The notes below the pieces were generated by a model that did not search any database, was not told where the DNA came from, and saw nothing but the letters and a program-made list of their open reading frames with translations. 39,265 bases of DNA, taken from the IMG/VR virus record IMGVR_UViG_3300005577_000017, positions 1 through 39,265 of that record; one strand, 5' to 3'. Origin of the DNA: a virus. Of this stretch, positions 30,164-39,058 are shown piece by piece (position 1 is the first letter of the stretch; each line of letters opens with the position of its first letter). The translations under genes and the position numbers were made by a program.

Positions 30164-30961
30164 ATGCCTAAAGAATGGATGAAAGTTTTACCGGAAGAAT
30201 TGCAGAACGAACCCACGATCCAGAATTTCGAATCCGTCGCCGATGTCGTCAAAGGCTACAAAGAAGCGACGGTCAAGATCTCCCGCAAAGGCGTGATCGT
30301 TCCGCCCGAAGGCACGAAAGACGACGCGCCCGAAATGGCCGAATTCTACAAATCCCTCGGCCGGCCGGAAAAGCCCGAAGAATACGACTTGCCGGCGAAC
30401 CTTCTCGTTCTCCCCAACGGCCAGAAAGTGCCGCAGGAAGCCGTCGACGAATTCCGCAAGATGGCGCACGGCCTCGGCATGACGAAGAAGCAATTCCAGA
30501 AGGCTTTCGGATGGCGCATCGAGAAGACCATCAAAGAGGCCGAAGCCGCCAACGCCGCCGCGCTCAAAGACCGCCAGGAAACCGAAACCGCGCTCCGTGC
30601 GAAATTCGGCGCGAAATACAACGAGCGCATCCAGGGCATCCAGAAACTTATCTCCGCCTACGGTGAAGGCGCGACGCAGGAAGACATCAACGACACGCTG
30701 AAACGGCCTGGCATGGTCAATCTGCTTTCGAACATCCTCGACAATTTGAGCGAAGCGACGCTCGAACAGTTGGGCCACGTTCGCGGCGGGGAACTCACGC
30801 CGGACGAAGCGAAAGAAGAAATTCACCGCATCCGCACGGACAAAGATCATCCCCTCAATGCGGCGTTTCTCAATCCCAAGCTGGGAGAGAAACACAAGGA
30901 AGCGCGCGCCCGTGTCGAAAAGCTTTATGAAATGGCGCATCCTGGTAAAAAGAAAATATAG
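30164..30961 (+). CDS. Scaffolding protein
   Basis: The product is 265 residues, highly charged and helical. EEYDLPANL and the segment AVDEFRKMAHGLGMTKKQF are typical of podoviral capsid-assembly scaffolds. Position just before the capsid gene supports this. It guides prohead assembly and is lost on maturation. The stop is directly followed by the promoter for the capsid gene, so scaffold and capsid levels can be set separately. Confidence 0.8.
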   Translation: MPKEWMKVLPEELQNEPTIQNFESVADVVKGYKEATVKISRKGVIVPPEGTKDDAPEMAEFYKSLGRPEKPEEYDLPANLLVLPNGQKVPQEAVDEFRKMAHGLGMTKKQFQKAFGWRIEKTIKEAEAANAAALKDRQETETALRAKFGAKYNERIQGIQKLISAYGEGATQEDINDTLKRPGMVNLLSNILDNLSEATLEQLGHVRGGELTPDEAKEEIHRIRTDKDHPLNAAFLNPKLGEKHKEARARVEKLYEMAHPGKKKI

Positions 30962-30962
30962 G

Positions 30963-30991
30963 TTGACAAATAAATTAGTAAAAATTAATCT
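30963..30991 (+). promoter_or_regulatory. Strong promoter for the capsid gene
   Basis: A perfect -35 TTGACA (30963-30968), a 17-nt spacer and -10 TAATCT (30986-30991, five of six bases agreeing with TATAAT-type sites at key positions) start 2 bases after the scaffold stop. A GTTTTAATC element follows at 30993-31001. Confidence 0.7.
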
Positions 30992-31167
30992 TGTTTTAAT
31001 CGCTGTCTAATCTTTGACATGATTTAAAAATTCGTTTCGGACATCCGGCCTCTCGCCGATCCAACCAAAATGTCCTTGACGTTAGATCCTCCGATTAGAG
31101 GGGACATCCTAACGACCAAGAAAAGTCGTTAACGATGTGAACCCTTTTAACCGGAGGATTTTTATTT
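30992..31167 (+). promoter_or_regulatory. Structured capsid-gene leader with anti-Shine-Dalgarno
   Basis: The leader is about 170 nt, long for a phage gene. Bases 31086-31093 (ATCCTCCG) are perfectly complementary to the ribosome-binding site at 31152-31159 (CGGAGGAT), and the helix extends to 10 pairs with 31084-31085. The anti-SD lies in the loop of a hairpin closed by CGTTAG (31080-31085) and CTAACG (31109-31114). A second hairpin, AACGAC (31111-31116) with GTCGTT (31125-31130), shares bases with the first. So at least three mutually exclusive pairings can expose or hide the start site. Confidence 0.65.
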
Positions 31168-32025
31168 ATGGGCGACGAATCCACAATTTTTACGATTCAA
31201 TGGGGCGATGAACTCCGTCCCCTGGCACAGCAGATGCAGGAAAAGCTGGCCGGCACTTGCGAAGAAAAGCACGGCGTAGTCGGCGAACGCACCACGATGG
31301 AACAAGTCGCCGCGCGCTCCATGAAACGCCGCACCCAGCGTCATGCCCCCGTCGTAGCGACCGATCCGGATCTCCGTCGTCGCTGGATCACGATGGTGGA
31401 CTACGACGATTACGTTCTTTTCGACAAGCAGGATCAGCTTAAAACCCTGCTCGACCCGAAGAACGCCTTCAACCGTTCGCTTATCATGGGCGGAAACCGC
31501 TTGAAGGATCAGGTGCGTATCGACGCGCTCATCGCGGACACCTATTACGGCAAGGACGGCACGTCCACCGTTTCCATCTCCACCCCGATCGCCAACGGCG
31601 GCGTCGGCCTTACCCAGGCCAAGATGCGCCAGATCAACGAGAATTACGACACCAACAACGTTGATCCCGAGGAAGAAAAATTCCTCATCATCGGCCCGAA
31701 AGATCACACCGACCTTCTGAAACTCTCGGAAGTCGTGTCGAAGGATTTCAACGACCGCCCCGTTCTCGTTAAGGGCCGCGTGGAATTCTGGATGGGACAC
31801 AAGATCATCGTGTCCAATCTGCTTTCGACGACCGCCGGCGTGACGAAGTGCCTCTCGTATGTGCGTTCCGGCCTCGGCATCGCGTTTGCGATGGATTTCA
31901 ATTTGAGCGTCGACCAGCGCGTTGACCTCACCGGAAAGCCCTGGCAGGCTTCGGCCAACATTTCAGTAGGTGCGGCTCGCTTGGAAGAAACCAAAGTCCA
32001 AGAAGTCGACACTTACCACGCATAA
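31168..32025 (+). CDS. Major capsid protein
   Basis: The product is 285 residues, from ATG 31168 after GGAGG. It has an N-terminal TIQWGDELRPLAQQ segment, then FNRSLIMGGNRLKDQVRIDALIADTYYG split around the middle, and a C-terminal domain of HK97-fold type, as in BPP-1 Bbp17-like capsid proteins. Its place after the scaffold with a strong promoter and special leader supports the call. It is probably the most abundant virion protein. Confidence 0.85.
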   Translation: MGDESTIFTIQWGDELRPLAQQMQEKLAGTCEEKHGVVGERTTMEQVAARSMKRRTQRHAPVVATDPDLRRRWITMVDYDDYVLFDKQDQLKTLLDPKNAFNRSLIMGGNRLKDQVRIDALIADTYYGKDGTSTVSISTPIANGGVGLTQAKMRQINENYDTNNVDPEEEKFLIIGPKDHTDLLKLSEVVSKDFNDRPVLVKGRVEFWMGHKIIVSNLLSTTAGVTKCLSYVRSGLGIAFAMDFNLSVDQRVDLTGKPWQASANISVGAARLEETKVQEVDTYHA

Positions 32026-32043
32026 GGGAGGGAGAAAAAGACC

Positions 32044-32484
32044 ATGACGACCTATAAAGGCGCGGTGAAAACCATCGCCGATTCAAATTCCACCGATCAC
32101 ACAGTCGCTTCGGGCAAAGGCGAAGGCGCCCTCGTCCACGTTCAATTCGACAGCTACGAGGCGGCGACCCTCGTCCAGGGATCTTTGATCGAAATCGGAT
32201 CGAAGCTTCCCCTCGGCGCGTATGTTTTCGAGACAAAGATCGCTTACGACGCGCTCGGCGCTTCGACGTCGATCTGTCTCGGCGACGCGGAAGACGACGA
32301 CCGTTACATCACGAACACGGTCACGACTTCGGCCGGCGTGACGCGCGGCAACACCGTTGACGGATTCGGCTATTACGTCGACGAAACCGACACCACGAAC
32401 ACCGATCGCCAGATCCTCGCCAAAGTGGTTGATTCCGGCTCCATGACCGGAACGATCAAGGCGATGGCTCTCTGGGCAAAATAA
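32044..32484 (+). CDS. Cement/decoration-like head protein
   Basis: The product is 146 residues, beta-rich and acidic with no export signal. It sits directly after the capsid gene, the position of the BPP-1 cement protein Bbp16, and size and composition agree. It probably stabilises the capsid shell. The ribosome-binding site is GGGAGGGAG. Confidence 0.65.
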   Translation: MTTYKGAVKTIADSNSTDHTVASGKGEGALVHVQFDSYEAATLVQGSLIEIGSKLPLGAYVFETKIAYDALGASTSICLGDAEDDDRYITNTVTTSAGVTRGNTVDGFGYYVDETDTTNTDRQILAKVVDSGSMTGTIKAMALWAK

Positions 32485-32543
32485 ACCAGGCGTTTCCGGC
32501 GGGGGCCACAAGCTCCCGTCGGAAATCCAATTAGGGGGAGAAA

Positions 32544-34679
32544 ATGAAAAAGAAATTCTTGATTCTTCCGATCCTGGCGGCTTTTCTCCTGTCCAGCGTT
32601 TCGGGTTTCGCCAGCGTCGGCGTCTATGATGACGGCGTTCTTGTCGGTCAAGCAACGGATCTCAATTTCAGCACGGGCATTTCGGTAACGACCGACGGAT
32701 CGACGATGACGCTTTCGGGCGGCTCCGTCGGCTCTGACGGCAATTTCACGTCCGACGGCCTCGCTCTCACGGCGGACATCGCTCCGTCGAAATTCGTCTT
32801 TACCGCTTCAAGCGGCAATCTCGCGGTGACGGGCCTCACGGCCGGCACGGGGGACGTCACGCTCGAAAACGGTCAAGTCGTGGACGGCGGCACGAATAAC
32901 GTCGTGAAGCTCACCGAAAACAGCGATTCGCTGTCATTCGGCTTCACCGGCTCGACGATCACGCTTGATTCCTCGGACGGCGGGTTTCAGTTTAAGATGA
33001 CCGACGCCGGCGAAGGCCAGGTGGACTTCCTCACCAGCAACGACGCCGACGATTACATGAGCGTGAAGACCGTCTCGGACGTTCCCACGATCATCACCAC
33101 CGGAACCGCGAACCTCGCCATCGTTCCGGACGGCGGCACGGTTGCCGTGACCGGCATCGTGTCGGCTTCACTCGGCTTAACCTCGTCCAGCACGATCACG
33201 CTTCAAAACTCGGAAACCATCGTCAATTCGACGAACAACACCGTCGAAGTCGGCGGCGGAACGAATACCGTTCTTTCCGTTCTCGACGTCGGCACGTCGG
33301 ACAGCGACGCGATGCTTCTTTTGCGCGCGGACGCCTCGGCCGACAACGGCGACGATTGGCGCATCACCTCGGACGGCGGCACGAACTCGATTTTCTTCGA
33401 GAACGACACTTCCGGATCCCAGGCAACGAAGCTGACGCTGGACAAAAACGGCATCATCACGACCACCAACGACATCATCATCGACGGGACAACCCCGCAG
33501 TTGACGATCGGTGACGCGACAGGCCAGGCTTCCCCCATCATCTTTGAGGGCGCCACAGCCGACGGCTTCGAAACAACCCTCGCGGTTGCGGATGCGACGG
33601 CTGACGTCACGGTTACGATTCCGGCCACGACCACTTCGGCCGGCGTCATGCTGACGAGCTTGACCACCAATCAGGTTGACGTCGCCAATTCTGTTACCGG
33701 CACGTCAAACGGCCTTCTTTTTGAAGGTGCTACTGCTGACGGCTTCGAAACCACTCTGTCGCCTGTCGACCCGACGGCCGATCAGACGGTTTCTATCGCC
33801 AATGCCGGCGTCGCCAATGCGCTGATGTTCACCACGTTGACCACGAATACGATCGACGCGGCGAATAGCATTTGGGGCATTTCCAACGGCGTCGTATACG
33901 AAGGTGCGACGGCAAACGCTTTCGAGACAACCGTAAGCCCCGCAGATCCTACGGCAGACCAAACCGTGACGATTCCCAATTTCGCGGTCAACTTTGCTTA
34001 TATGGGATCCACCTTGACCACGAACACCGTTGATGCCGCGAACTCTGTTTGGGGCATTTCAAACGGATTGGTGTTCGAAGGTGCGACGGCGGATGCGTTT
34101 GAATTGACGCTTTCGCCGGCTGACGTGGGCGCGGACGTCGCCGTGACGCTTCCGACTTCCTCGGCGGCTGTCGGCGTGTTTTATACGTCGCTGACGACCA
34201 ACTCCGTCGACGTGGCGAATTCAGTCACCGGAACTTCCAACGGCTTCATCGCGGAAGGTGCGACGGCGGATGCGTCGGAAACGAGCATCACCGTTACCGA
34301 CCCGACAGCGGATCGCACCGTCACCGTGCCGAATCAGTCCGGCGTGGTAATGCTGACGGATAGCACCGTCACAGCGTTGACGCCTGGCGCGGCAATCACA
34401 CTTACCGTCGCCCCTGGTAATCGCGTCTATACGCTGACACAGACCGACAACGCCGATGGAACGATCACGTTCTCCGGTGCTGGCGCGGCTGGCGACATCA
34501 CGACGATCATCTTCACGACAACCGGCGCGGCGGACGAAGTAATCACGTTCCACGCGACGCTTTGCTCCTCTGTCGGGACGCTGACGCTCGGCACGACCGC
34601 TTCCCACTACATGACCGCCCGATTTATTTCGGACGGCTCCAAGTGGCATGAGCTTTCACGGACGGCAGATCAGACTTAA
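32544..34679 (+). CDS. Large repeat fibre-like protein with Sec signal peptide
   Basis: The product is 711 residues. Residues 1-23 are a Sec signal (MKKKFLIL, a hydrophobic core, then GFAS). The rest is Thr/Ser/Gly-rich beta sequence. Five tandem repeats of 59 residues (about 334-600) each carry EGATADGFE-type and TADQTVTIP-type motifs followed by a TSLTTNxVDVANSVTG-type segment. The C-terminus (ITFSGAGAAGDITTIIF and YMTARFISDG) resembles ends of phage surface and fibre proteins. It lies between the cement and tail tubular genes. The ribosome-binding site is GGGGGAGAA. A terminator follows. Confidence 0.7.
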   Translation: MKKKFLILPILAAFLLSSVSGFASVGVYDDGVLVGQATDLNFSTGISVTTDGSTMTLSGGSVGSDGNFTSDGLALTADIAPSKFVFTASSGNLAVTGLTAGTGDVTLENGQVVDGGTNNVVKLTENSDSLSFGFTGSTITLDSSDGGFQFKMTDAGEGQVDFLTSNDADDYMSVKTVSDVPTIITTGTANLAIVPDGGTVAVTGIVSASLGLTSSSTITLQNSETIVNSTNNTVEVGGGTNTVLSVLDVGTSDSDAMLLLRADASADNGDDWRITSDGGTNSIFFENDTSGSQATKLTLDKNGIITTTNDIIIDGTTPQLTIGDATGQASPIIFEGATADGFETTLAVADATADVTVTIPATTTSAGVMLTSLTTNQVDVANSVTGTSNGLLFEGATADGFETTLSPVDPTADQTVSIANAGVANALMFTTLTTNTIDAANSIWGISNGVVYEGATANAFETTVSPADPTADQTVTIPNFAVNFAYMGSTLTTNTVDAANSVWGISNGLVFEGATADAFELTLSPADVGADVAVTLPTSSAAVGVFYTSLTTNSVDVANSVTGTSNGFIAEGATADASETSITVTDPTADRTVTVPNQSGVVMLTDSTVTALTPGAAITLTVAPGNRVYTLTQTDNADGTITFSGAGAAGDITTIIFTTTGAADEVITFHATLCSSVGTLTLGTTASHYMTARFISDGSKWHELSRTADQT
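33543..34340 (+). repeat. Five tandem 177-bp repeats in the fibre-like gene
   Basis: Repeat units start at 33543, 33720, 33897, 34074 and 34251, exactly 177 bases (59 codons) apart. Identity between units is partial. The fifth unit is incomplete at its end. Tandem exact spacing suggests recent growth by unequal recombination or replication slippage. Confidence 0.75.
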
Positions 34680-34716
34680 TAATTCGGCCGTTCTATAGAA
34701 ATCTAATCTAGCGAAG

Positions 34717-34748
34717 CGGCCGGAGGGAAACCCCTTCCGGCCGTTTTT
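34717..34748 (+). terminator. Rho-independent terminator after the fibre-like gene
   Basis: An 11-bp stem (CGGCCGGAGGG, 34717-34727, with 34733-34743) with one wobble and a 5-base loop is followed by five T. It is 17 bases before the tail tubular A ATG, so tail genes need read-through. Confidence 0.75.
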
Positions 34749-34764
34749 GCTTGTAGGGGGAAAA

Positions 34765-35622
34765 ATGTCGGCATCCGCAATTCCAACGACCGAACTCGGC
34801 ATCGCCAATATCGCGCTGAATCACCTGGGCCAGAAGAAGATCGCGGCCATCGACACAACGACCGAACTCGGCCGGAAGATCGATCTCGCCTATATGCCGG
34901 CTGTTTACGAAACGCTCCGCGACATCAAGCCCAACTTCGCCAAAAAGCGCGCCATCTTTCACCACGTCGTCCAGGCAGAAAAAACCATCAGCGGCGCAAC
35001 GGCCGCAAGCCCCGTCGTAATCACCGTCGCGGCGCACGGCTTTTCGACCGGCGACACGATCGCCATTTGGGACGTCGGCGGAATGACGGACTTGAACGGC
35101 AAGCGTTACAACGTCACGGTTTTATCATCCAGCACGTTTTCGCTGGCCGACGAGAGCGACAACGACGTTGACGGATCGGAATTCGACGCCTACACGACCG
35201 GCGGAAAGTGCGGCCTTGTCGCGGCCCCGCCGGAATTCGGCTTTTCCTATCGCTATGCCCTCCCGTCGGATTACATCGTCATGTGCGAGATCAACGGCAA
35301 CGACAAGCTGGACATGGATCATTCGATCGAAAACGGCGAACTTCTAATCAACGACGCCGAAGTGAAGGCGCGTTATATCTACGCCAACACCGATGTTTCG
35401 AAATGGGACATCGACTTTTTGACGCTTTGCACGTTCAAAGTCGCCGAGTTTATCGCGGTTGCGGTGACGAACCTTAGAAGCATGGCCGGCGATATGCAAT
35501 CCAAATATGCCGGCAAGAAGGCCGAAGCCAAAGGCACGAAATCCCAGGAATCCGGCACGAACTCTGGCCCCCAAAGAAAAGCCGTTTGCGATCAATGGAC
35601 GTCTTCAAGGAACGGTAACTAA
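34765..35622 (+). CDS. Tail tubular protein A-like (gp11-type)
   Basis: I start at ATG 34765 after AGGGGG, giving 285 residues. The N-terminus (TELGIANIALNHLGQKKI) and the AYMPAVYETLRD helix match the tail tubular A/head-completion family. An inserted domain (about 78-150) with VVITVAAHGFSTGDTI and NGKRYNVTVLSSSTFSL is also present in the next gene. It links the portal to the tail nozzle. The stop overlaps the next ATG. Confidence 0.8.
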   Translation: MSASAIPTTELGIANIALNHLGQKKIAAIDTTTELGRKIDLAYMPAVYETLRDIKPNFAKKRAIFHHVVQAEKTISGATAASPVVITVAAHGFSTGDTIAIWDVGGMTDLNGKRYNVTVLSSSTFSLADESDNDVDGSEFDAYTTGGKCGLVAAPPEFGFSYRYALPSDYIVMCEINGNDKLDMDHSIENGELLINDAEVKARYIYANTDVSKWDIDFLTLCTFKVAEFIAVAVTNLRSMAGDMQSKYAGKKAEAKGTKSQESGTNSGPQRKAVCDQWTSSRNGN

Positions 35623-38534
35623 TGGCGCGGGAAGCCGTCGCAAAAACGAATTTCAATTCGGGCGAGCTTTCCCCGCGCGTCTTTGGGCGGACGGACGTCG
35701 ACAAGTTTTACAACGGCGTCGCCAGGATGCAGAATTGGCTTCCGCTTCCATTCGGCGGCGCCCAGCGCACACCAGGAACCATGTTCGCGGCCGAAGTGCG
35801 GGATTCCGCGAAGCCGGCGCGGATCATGGATTGGGTCTTCGGCGCGCGCCAAGCCTACACCATCCTTTTCAATGACAGCAAAATCCGCTTTTTCAAGGAT
35901 CGCGGCCAGGTCTTCGGGGCCAGCCCGATAAGCGTCACCGGCATTACGAACGCCAATCCTGGCGTCGTGACAGCGCCCTTGCATGGCCTTTCGAACGGCG
36001 ATCACGTCATCCTGAACGGCATTGACGGCATGACCGAAGTCAACGGCGTGGAATACATCGTCGCCAATAAGACGGCCAACACATTCGAGCTTACCCACAA
36101 GGACACCGGCGCCAACATCAACACGACGAGCTTCGGGACGTTCATCGCCAATTCCGCGACGGTGCTTCTGCTTCACCTGAACACGAATTTCGAAGATTCA
36201 TCGGCGACGGGCCACACCGTCACAGCAAACGGCGGAATTTCGATCAGCACGACGACGTATAAGTTTGGCGGCGGTGCAATTGTATTCGACGGATCGGATG
36301 ACTATCTTTCAATTCCTGACCACGCGAATTTCGACTTTGCGGCGGATTTCTGTATCGATTTACAGCTTCAATTTGACACGCTCGGCATTGGACACGGGAT
36401 CATTCACCGCGACAACGGCGGCGGCAACGGCTGGCAATTGGCCTGGTCTTCAGCGTCCGGCGGTATCCTTTTCTTTTCGGCCGGCGGCGGAACGCTTATC
36501 AGCCGTTCTTGGACGCCGGTTGTCGGGCAGAAATACCACGTCGCAATTTACCGAAGCGGCTCGAATATGTGCTTGACCGTAGATGGCGTCCGTCTCGGCG
36601 CGATCGAAAGCAACAGCACGAATTTGACCTATACCTCGGCGCTTGAAATCGGCGTCGGCGATTCTGGCCGGTATTTCAACGGAATGATCGATGAAGTCCG
36701 AATCACAAAGGGCAACGCGCGCTTTTCAACCGCCGGCTTCACGCCGCCGACGCAGGAATCACCGATCGACGACGGAACGACCGTCCAGGGCATCTATGAG
36801 ATCACGCATCCTTACGGTGACGACGAGATCTTCGACATCCAGACCGCGCAGAAGCAAGACGTCATGTATTTGGCGCACGGCGACGTTTTTCCGCAAAAGC
36901 TTTCCCGCTTCGACGATGACGATTGGACGATCGCCGACGTTGAATTCAAGGATGGCCCTTATCTGGACGAAAACACCGAGGCGACGACGCTCGATCCGGA
37001 CGGCACTTCCGGAAACGTCACGATTACAGCATCCAGCACGACCGGCATCAATGACGGCGACGGCTTTTTGTCGACAGACGTCGGCCGGCTTATCCGTTAC
37101 CACGACGGGACAGATTGGTTTTGGATGACGATTACGGCCGTCAACAGCACGACCGAAGTCGAAGCCGACATCGAATACGAGGCCGGAGATCCTACGGACA
37201 CCACAATGACCGGCCACGCGGCAACGGCACGCTGGCGCCTGGGCGCTTGGAGCGAGACGACCGGCTATCCGCGCGCGGTTGCGTTCTTCGGCGGCGCGCT
37301 TTGGTGGGCGGGAACCCGCTATCAGCCGAACGTCGCTTGGCGTTCCGTCGTGTTTGAACTCGAAAACATGGACGAAGGCGCGGCCGACGCCGCCGACGCT
37401 TTGGACGTGCCTTGCAATTCGGACAACGGGACGAACATCATTCAATGGCTGGCCGCCGGCAAGCGGCTTGTCGCCGGCACGGAAGGCGAGAATTTCACGA
37501 TTTGGTCAGGATCCACGACCTCAACCGCCATCACGCCGGAGAACGTCAAGGCGGATCCGGAAACGAATTATGGATCAAGCGGCGTCCGGCCGGTGAAGAT
37601 CGGATCCTATCTCTATTATGTCCAGGACGACGACGTGACCTTGCGCGAATTCTATTACGATTTCGGCATCGACAGCTTCCGATCGGTGAATAAGTCAATC
37701 CTTTCCGAACACATCACGCGCGGCTTGATCAAGCAGATTGCCTATCAGAAGGCGCCCTTTGGGATCGTCTATTGCGTCCTGGAAGACGGCAAGCTTGCGA
37801 CGTTCACGCGCGAGATCGAGCAGGAAGTCAACGGCTGGGCCGATCAGACGCCGCGCTCCGGCGACACTTACGAATCCGTCGCGGCGATCCCCGTCTCGGA
37901 AGGATACACCGAAGTTTGGTTTGTCGTGTCGCGCGAGATCAACGGCGAGACGAAGCAATACGTCGAATATCAGGTCAACCCGCTTCAAGATGTCAACGAA
38001 GATCTGGAAGACATGGTGTTGATGCAATCGGCCCTTAAATTCATGGGCGCGGCGACCGTCATTTCTGGCTTAGAACACCTGGCCGGCGAATCCGTTCAAG
38101 TCATGGTGGACGGCTTGCAAGTTACCGGAAAGAGCGTCGCGGCGGACGGAACCTTGACGCTGGATGAAGCTTCGGAGCGCGTCGTCATCGTGGGCCTGTC
38201 AAATCGCTCACAGATCAAGCTTCTGCCGCTAGAAGCCGGATCGCAGATCGGATCCTCCCAGGGAATGATGAAGAAGACGGGGCCGGTCATGGTGCGCGTT
38301 TACAATTCTTTGGGCCTCACCGTTGGGGAAGATGGCGGCGACATGGAAGAACTTTTCCGCGACGGCAACGGGGATCTTTTGACGACGCTTCAAACCGGCG
38401 ATTTCGAAGTGCCGTCGACGCTGGGCTGGGACGACCGGCAACAGATTTTATTTGAGAACGATACGCCTTACCCGTCGACGCTCTTAATGGCCGTTCTGAA
38501 CGAATACACCGCCGAAGAAAACGTGGGGAAATAA
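35622..38534 (+). CDS. Tail tubular protein B-like nozzle with inserted LamG lectin
   Basis: The product is 970 residues. The N-terminus (ELSPRVFGRTDVDKFYNGVA, MQNWLPLPFGGAQRTPGT) is the family signature for podoviral nozzle proteins. Residues about 100-175 contain the small beta domain shared with the upstream gene. Residues about 182-382 are a LamG-like module (TVLLLHLNTNFED, GGAIVFDGSDDYLSI, HVAIYRSG, IDEVRITKG), the same kind as in the 9836 protein. The remaining 590 residues form the rest of the nozzle. The gene is longer than usual because of the insert. It would put a glycan-binding domain at the tail tip. Confidence 0.85.
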   Translation: MAREAVAKTNFNSGELSPRVFGRTDVDKFYNGVARMQNWLPLPFGGAQRTPGTMFAAEVRDSAKPARIMDWVFGARQAYTILFNDSKIRFFKDRGQVFGASPISVTGITNANPGVVTAPLHGLSNGDHVILNGIDGMTEVNGVEYIVANKTANTFELTHKDTGANINTTSFGTFIANSATVLLLHLNTNFEDSSATGHTVTANGGISISTTTYKFGGGAIVFDGSDDYLSIPDHANFDFAADFCIDLQLQFDTLGIGHGIIHRDNGGGNGWQLAWSSASGGILFFSAGGGTLISRSWTPVVGQKYHVAIYRSGSNMCLTVDGVRLGAIESNSTNLTYTSALEIGVGDSGRYFNGMIDEVRITKGNARFSTAGFTPPTQESPIDDGTTVQGIYEITHPYGDDEIFDIQTAQKQDVMYLAHGDVFPQKLSRFDDDDWTIADVEFKDGPYLDENTEATTLDPDGTSGNVTITASSTTGINDGDGFLSTDVGRLIRYHDGTDWFWMTITAVNSTTEVEADIEYEAGDPTDTTMTGHAATARWRLGAWSETTGYPRAVAFFGGALWWAGTRYQPNVAWRSVVFELENMDEGAADAADALDVPCNSDNGTNIIQWLAAGKRLVAGTEGENFTIWSGSTTSTAITPENVKADPETNYGSSGVRPVKIGSYLYYVQDDDVTLREFYYDFGIDSFRSVNKSILSEHITRGLIKQIAYQKAPFGIVYCVLEDGKLATFTREIEQEVNGWADQTPRSGDTYESVAAIPVSEGYTEVWFVVSREINGETKQYVEYQVNPLQDVNEDLEDMVLMQSALKFMGAATVISGLEHLAGESVQVMVDGLQVTGKSVAADGTLTLDEASERVVIVGLSNRSQIKLLPLEAGSQIGSSQGMMKKTGPVMVRVYNSLGLTVGEDGGDMEELFRDGNGDLLTTLQTGDFEVPSTLGWDDRQQILFENDTPYPSTLLMAVLNEYTAEENVGK

Positions 38535-39046
38535 TGGGATTCATCGGATCTTCAATCGCCGGCGCGACGACATCGATCGCAGGGGCCGCAAAGACCATCC
38601 AGCCGCTTATCAGCGTCGGAAGCCAGATCGCCGGCGGCTTGGGCGTCATGGGCGGCCAGAAACAGCAATACAACGGCGCGGCCGACGTCATGGTTTACAA
38701 CCAACAGGTTTTCGATCAACACGCGAAACTTATCGAGGCGGCCGCCGTCTCGAACAAAGCCGTCGCGGAGAAAAAGAAACGCTCTTATCTTTCGGCGATG
38801 AAAGCCGACATCGGCGCGCGTGGGCTGGACTTGTCCGGATCCCCGCTTCTTCTCATGGCGGAATCGGCCGCCAATCTCGAATTGGACATCCAGAACGAGG
38901 AATTCGATTCGTTCGTCGACGCCAGCCGCGCCAGAAGCCAGGCGGCCGTTTACGGCCTCGAAGCGGAAAACTACAAGAAGGCTGGCCGGACAGCCACAAG
39001 AAGCACGGGCATTTCGACGGCCTTCAAAATCGCGTCACAGTATTAA
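38534..39046 (+). CDS. Internal virion protein A-like (gp14-position)
   Basis: The product is 170 residues. It has a Gly/Ala/Ser-rich hydrophobic N-terminus (about 1-45) and then helices with KADIGARGLDLSGSPLLLMA, a motif I associate with podoviral gp14-like internal proteins. The N-terminus resembles the 27876 protein. It likely forms part of the ejection channel. The ATG overlaps the nozzle stop. Confidence 0.7.
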   Translation: MGFIGSSIAGATTSIAGAAKTIQPLISVGSQIAGGLGVMGGQKQQYNGAADVMVYNQQVFDQHAKLIEAAAVSNKAVAEKKKRSYLSAMKADIGARGLDLSGSPLLLMAESAANLELDIQNEEFDSFVDASRARSQAAVYGLEAENYKKAGRTATRSTGISTAFKIASQY

Positions 39047-39058
39047 CGGGGAACCGCC

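Noticed and set aside
32544-34679. Diversity-generating retroelement target, as in BPP-1
   Set aside because: No reverse transcriptase, template repeat or Avd gene is found anywhere in the window, although the head genes resemble BPP-1.
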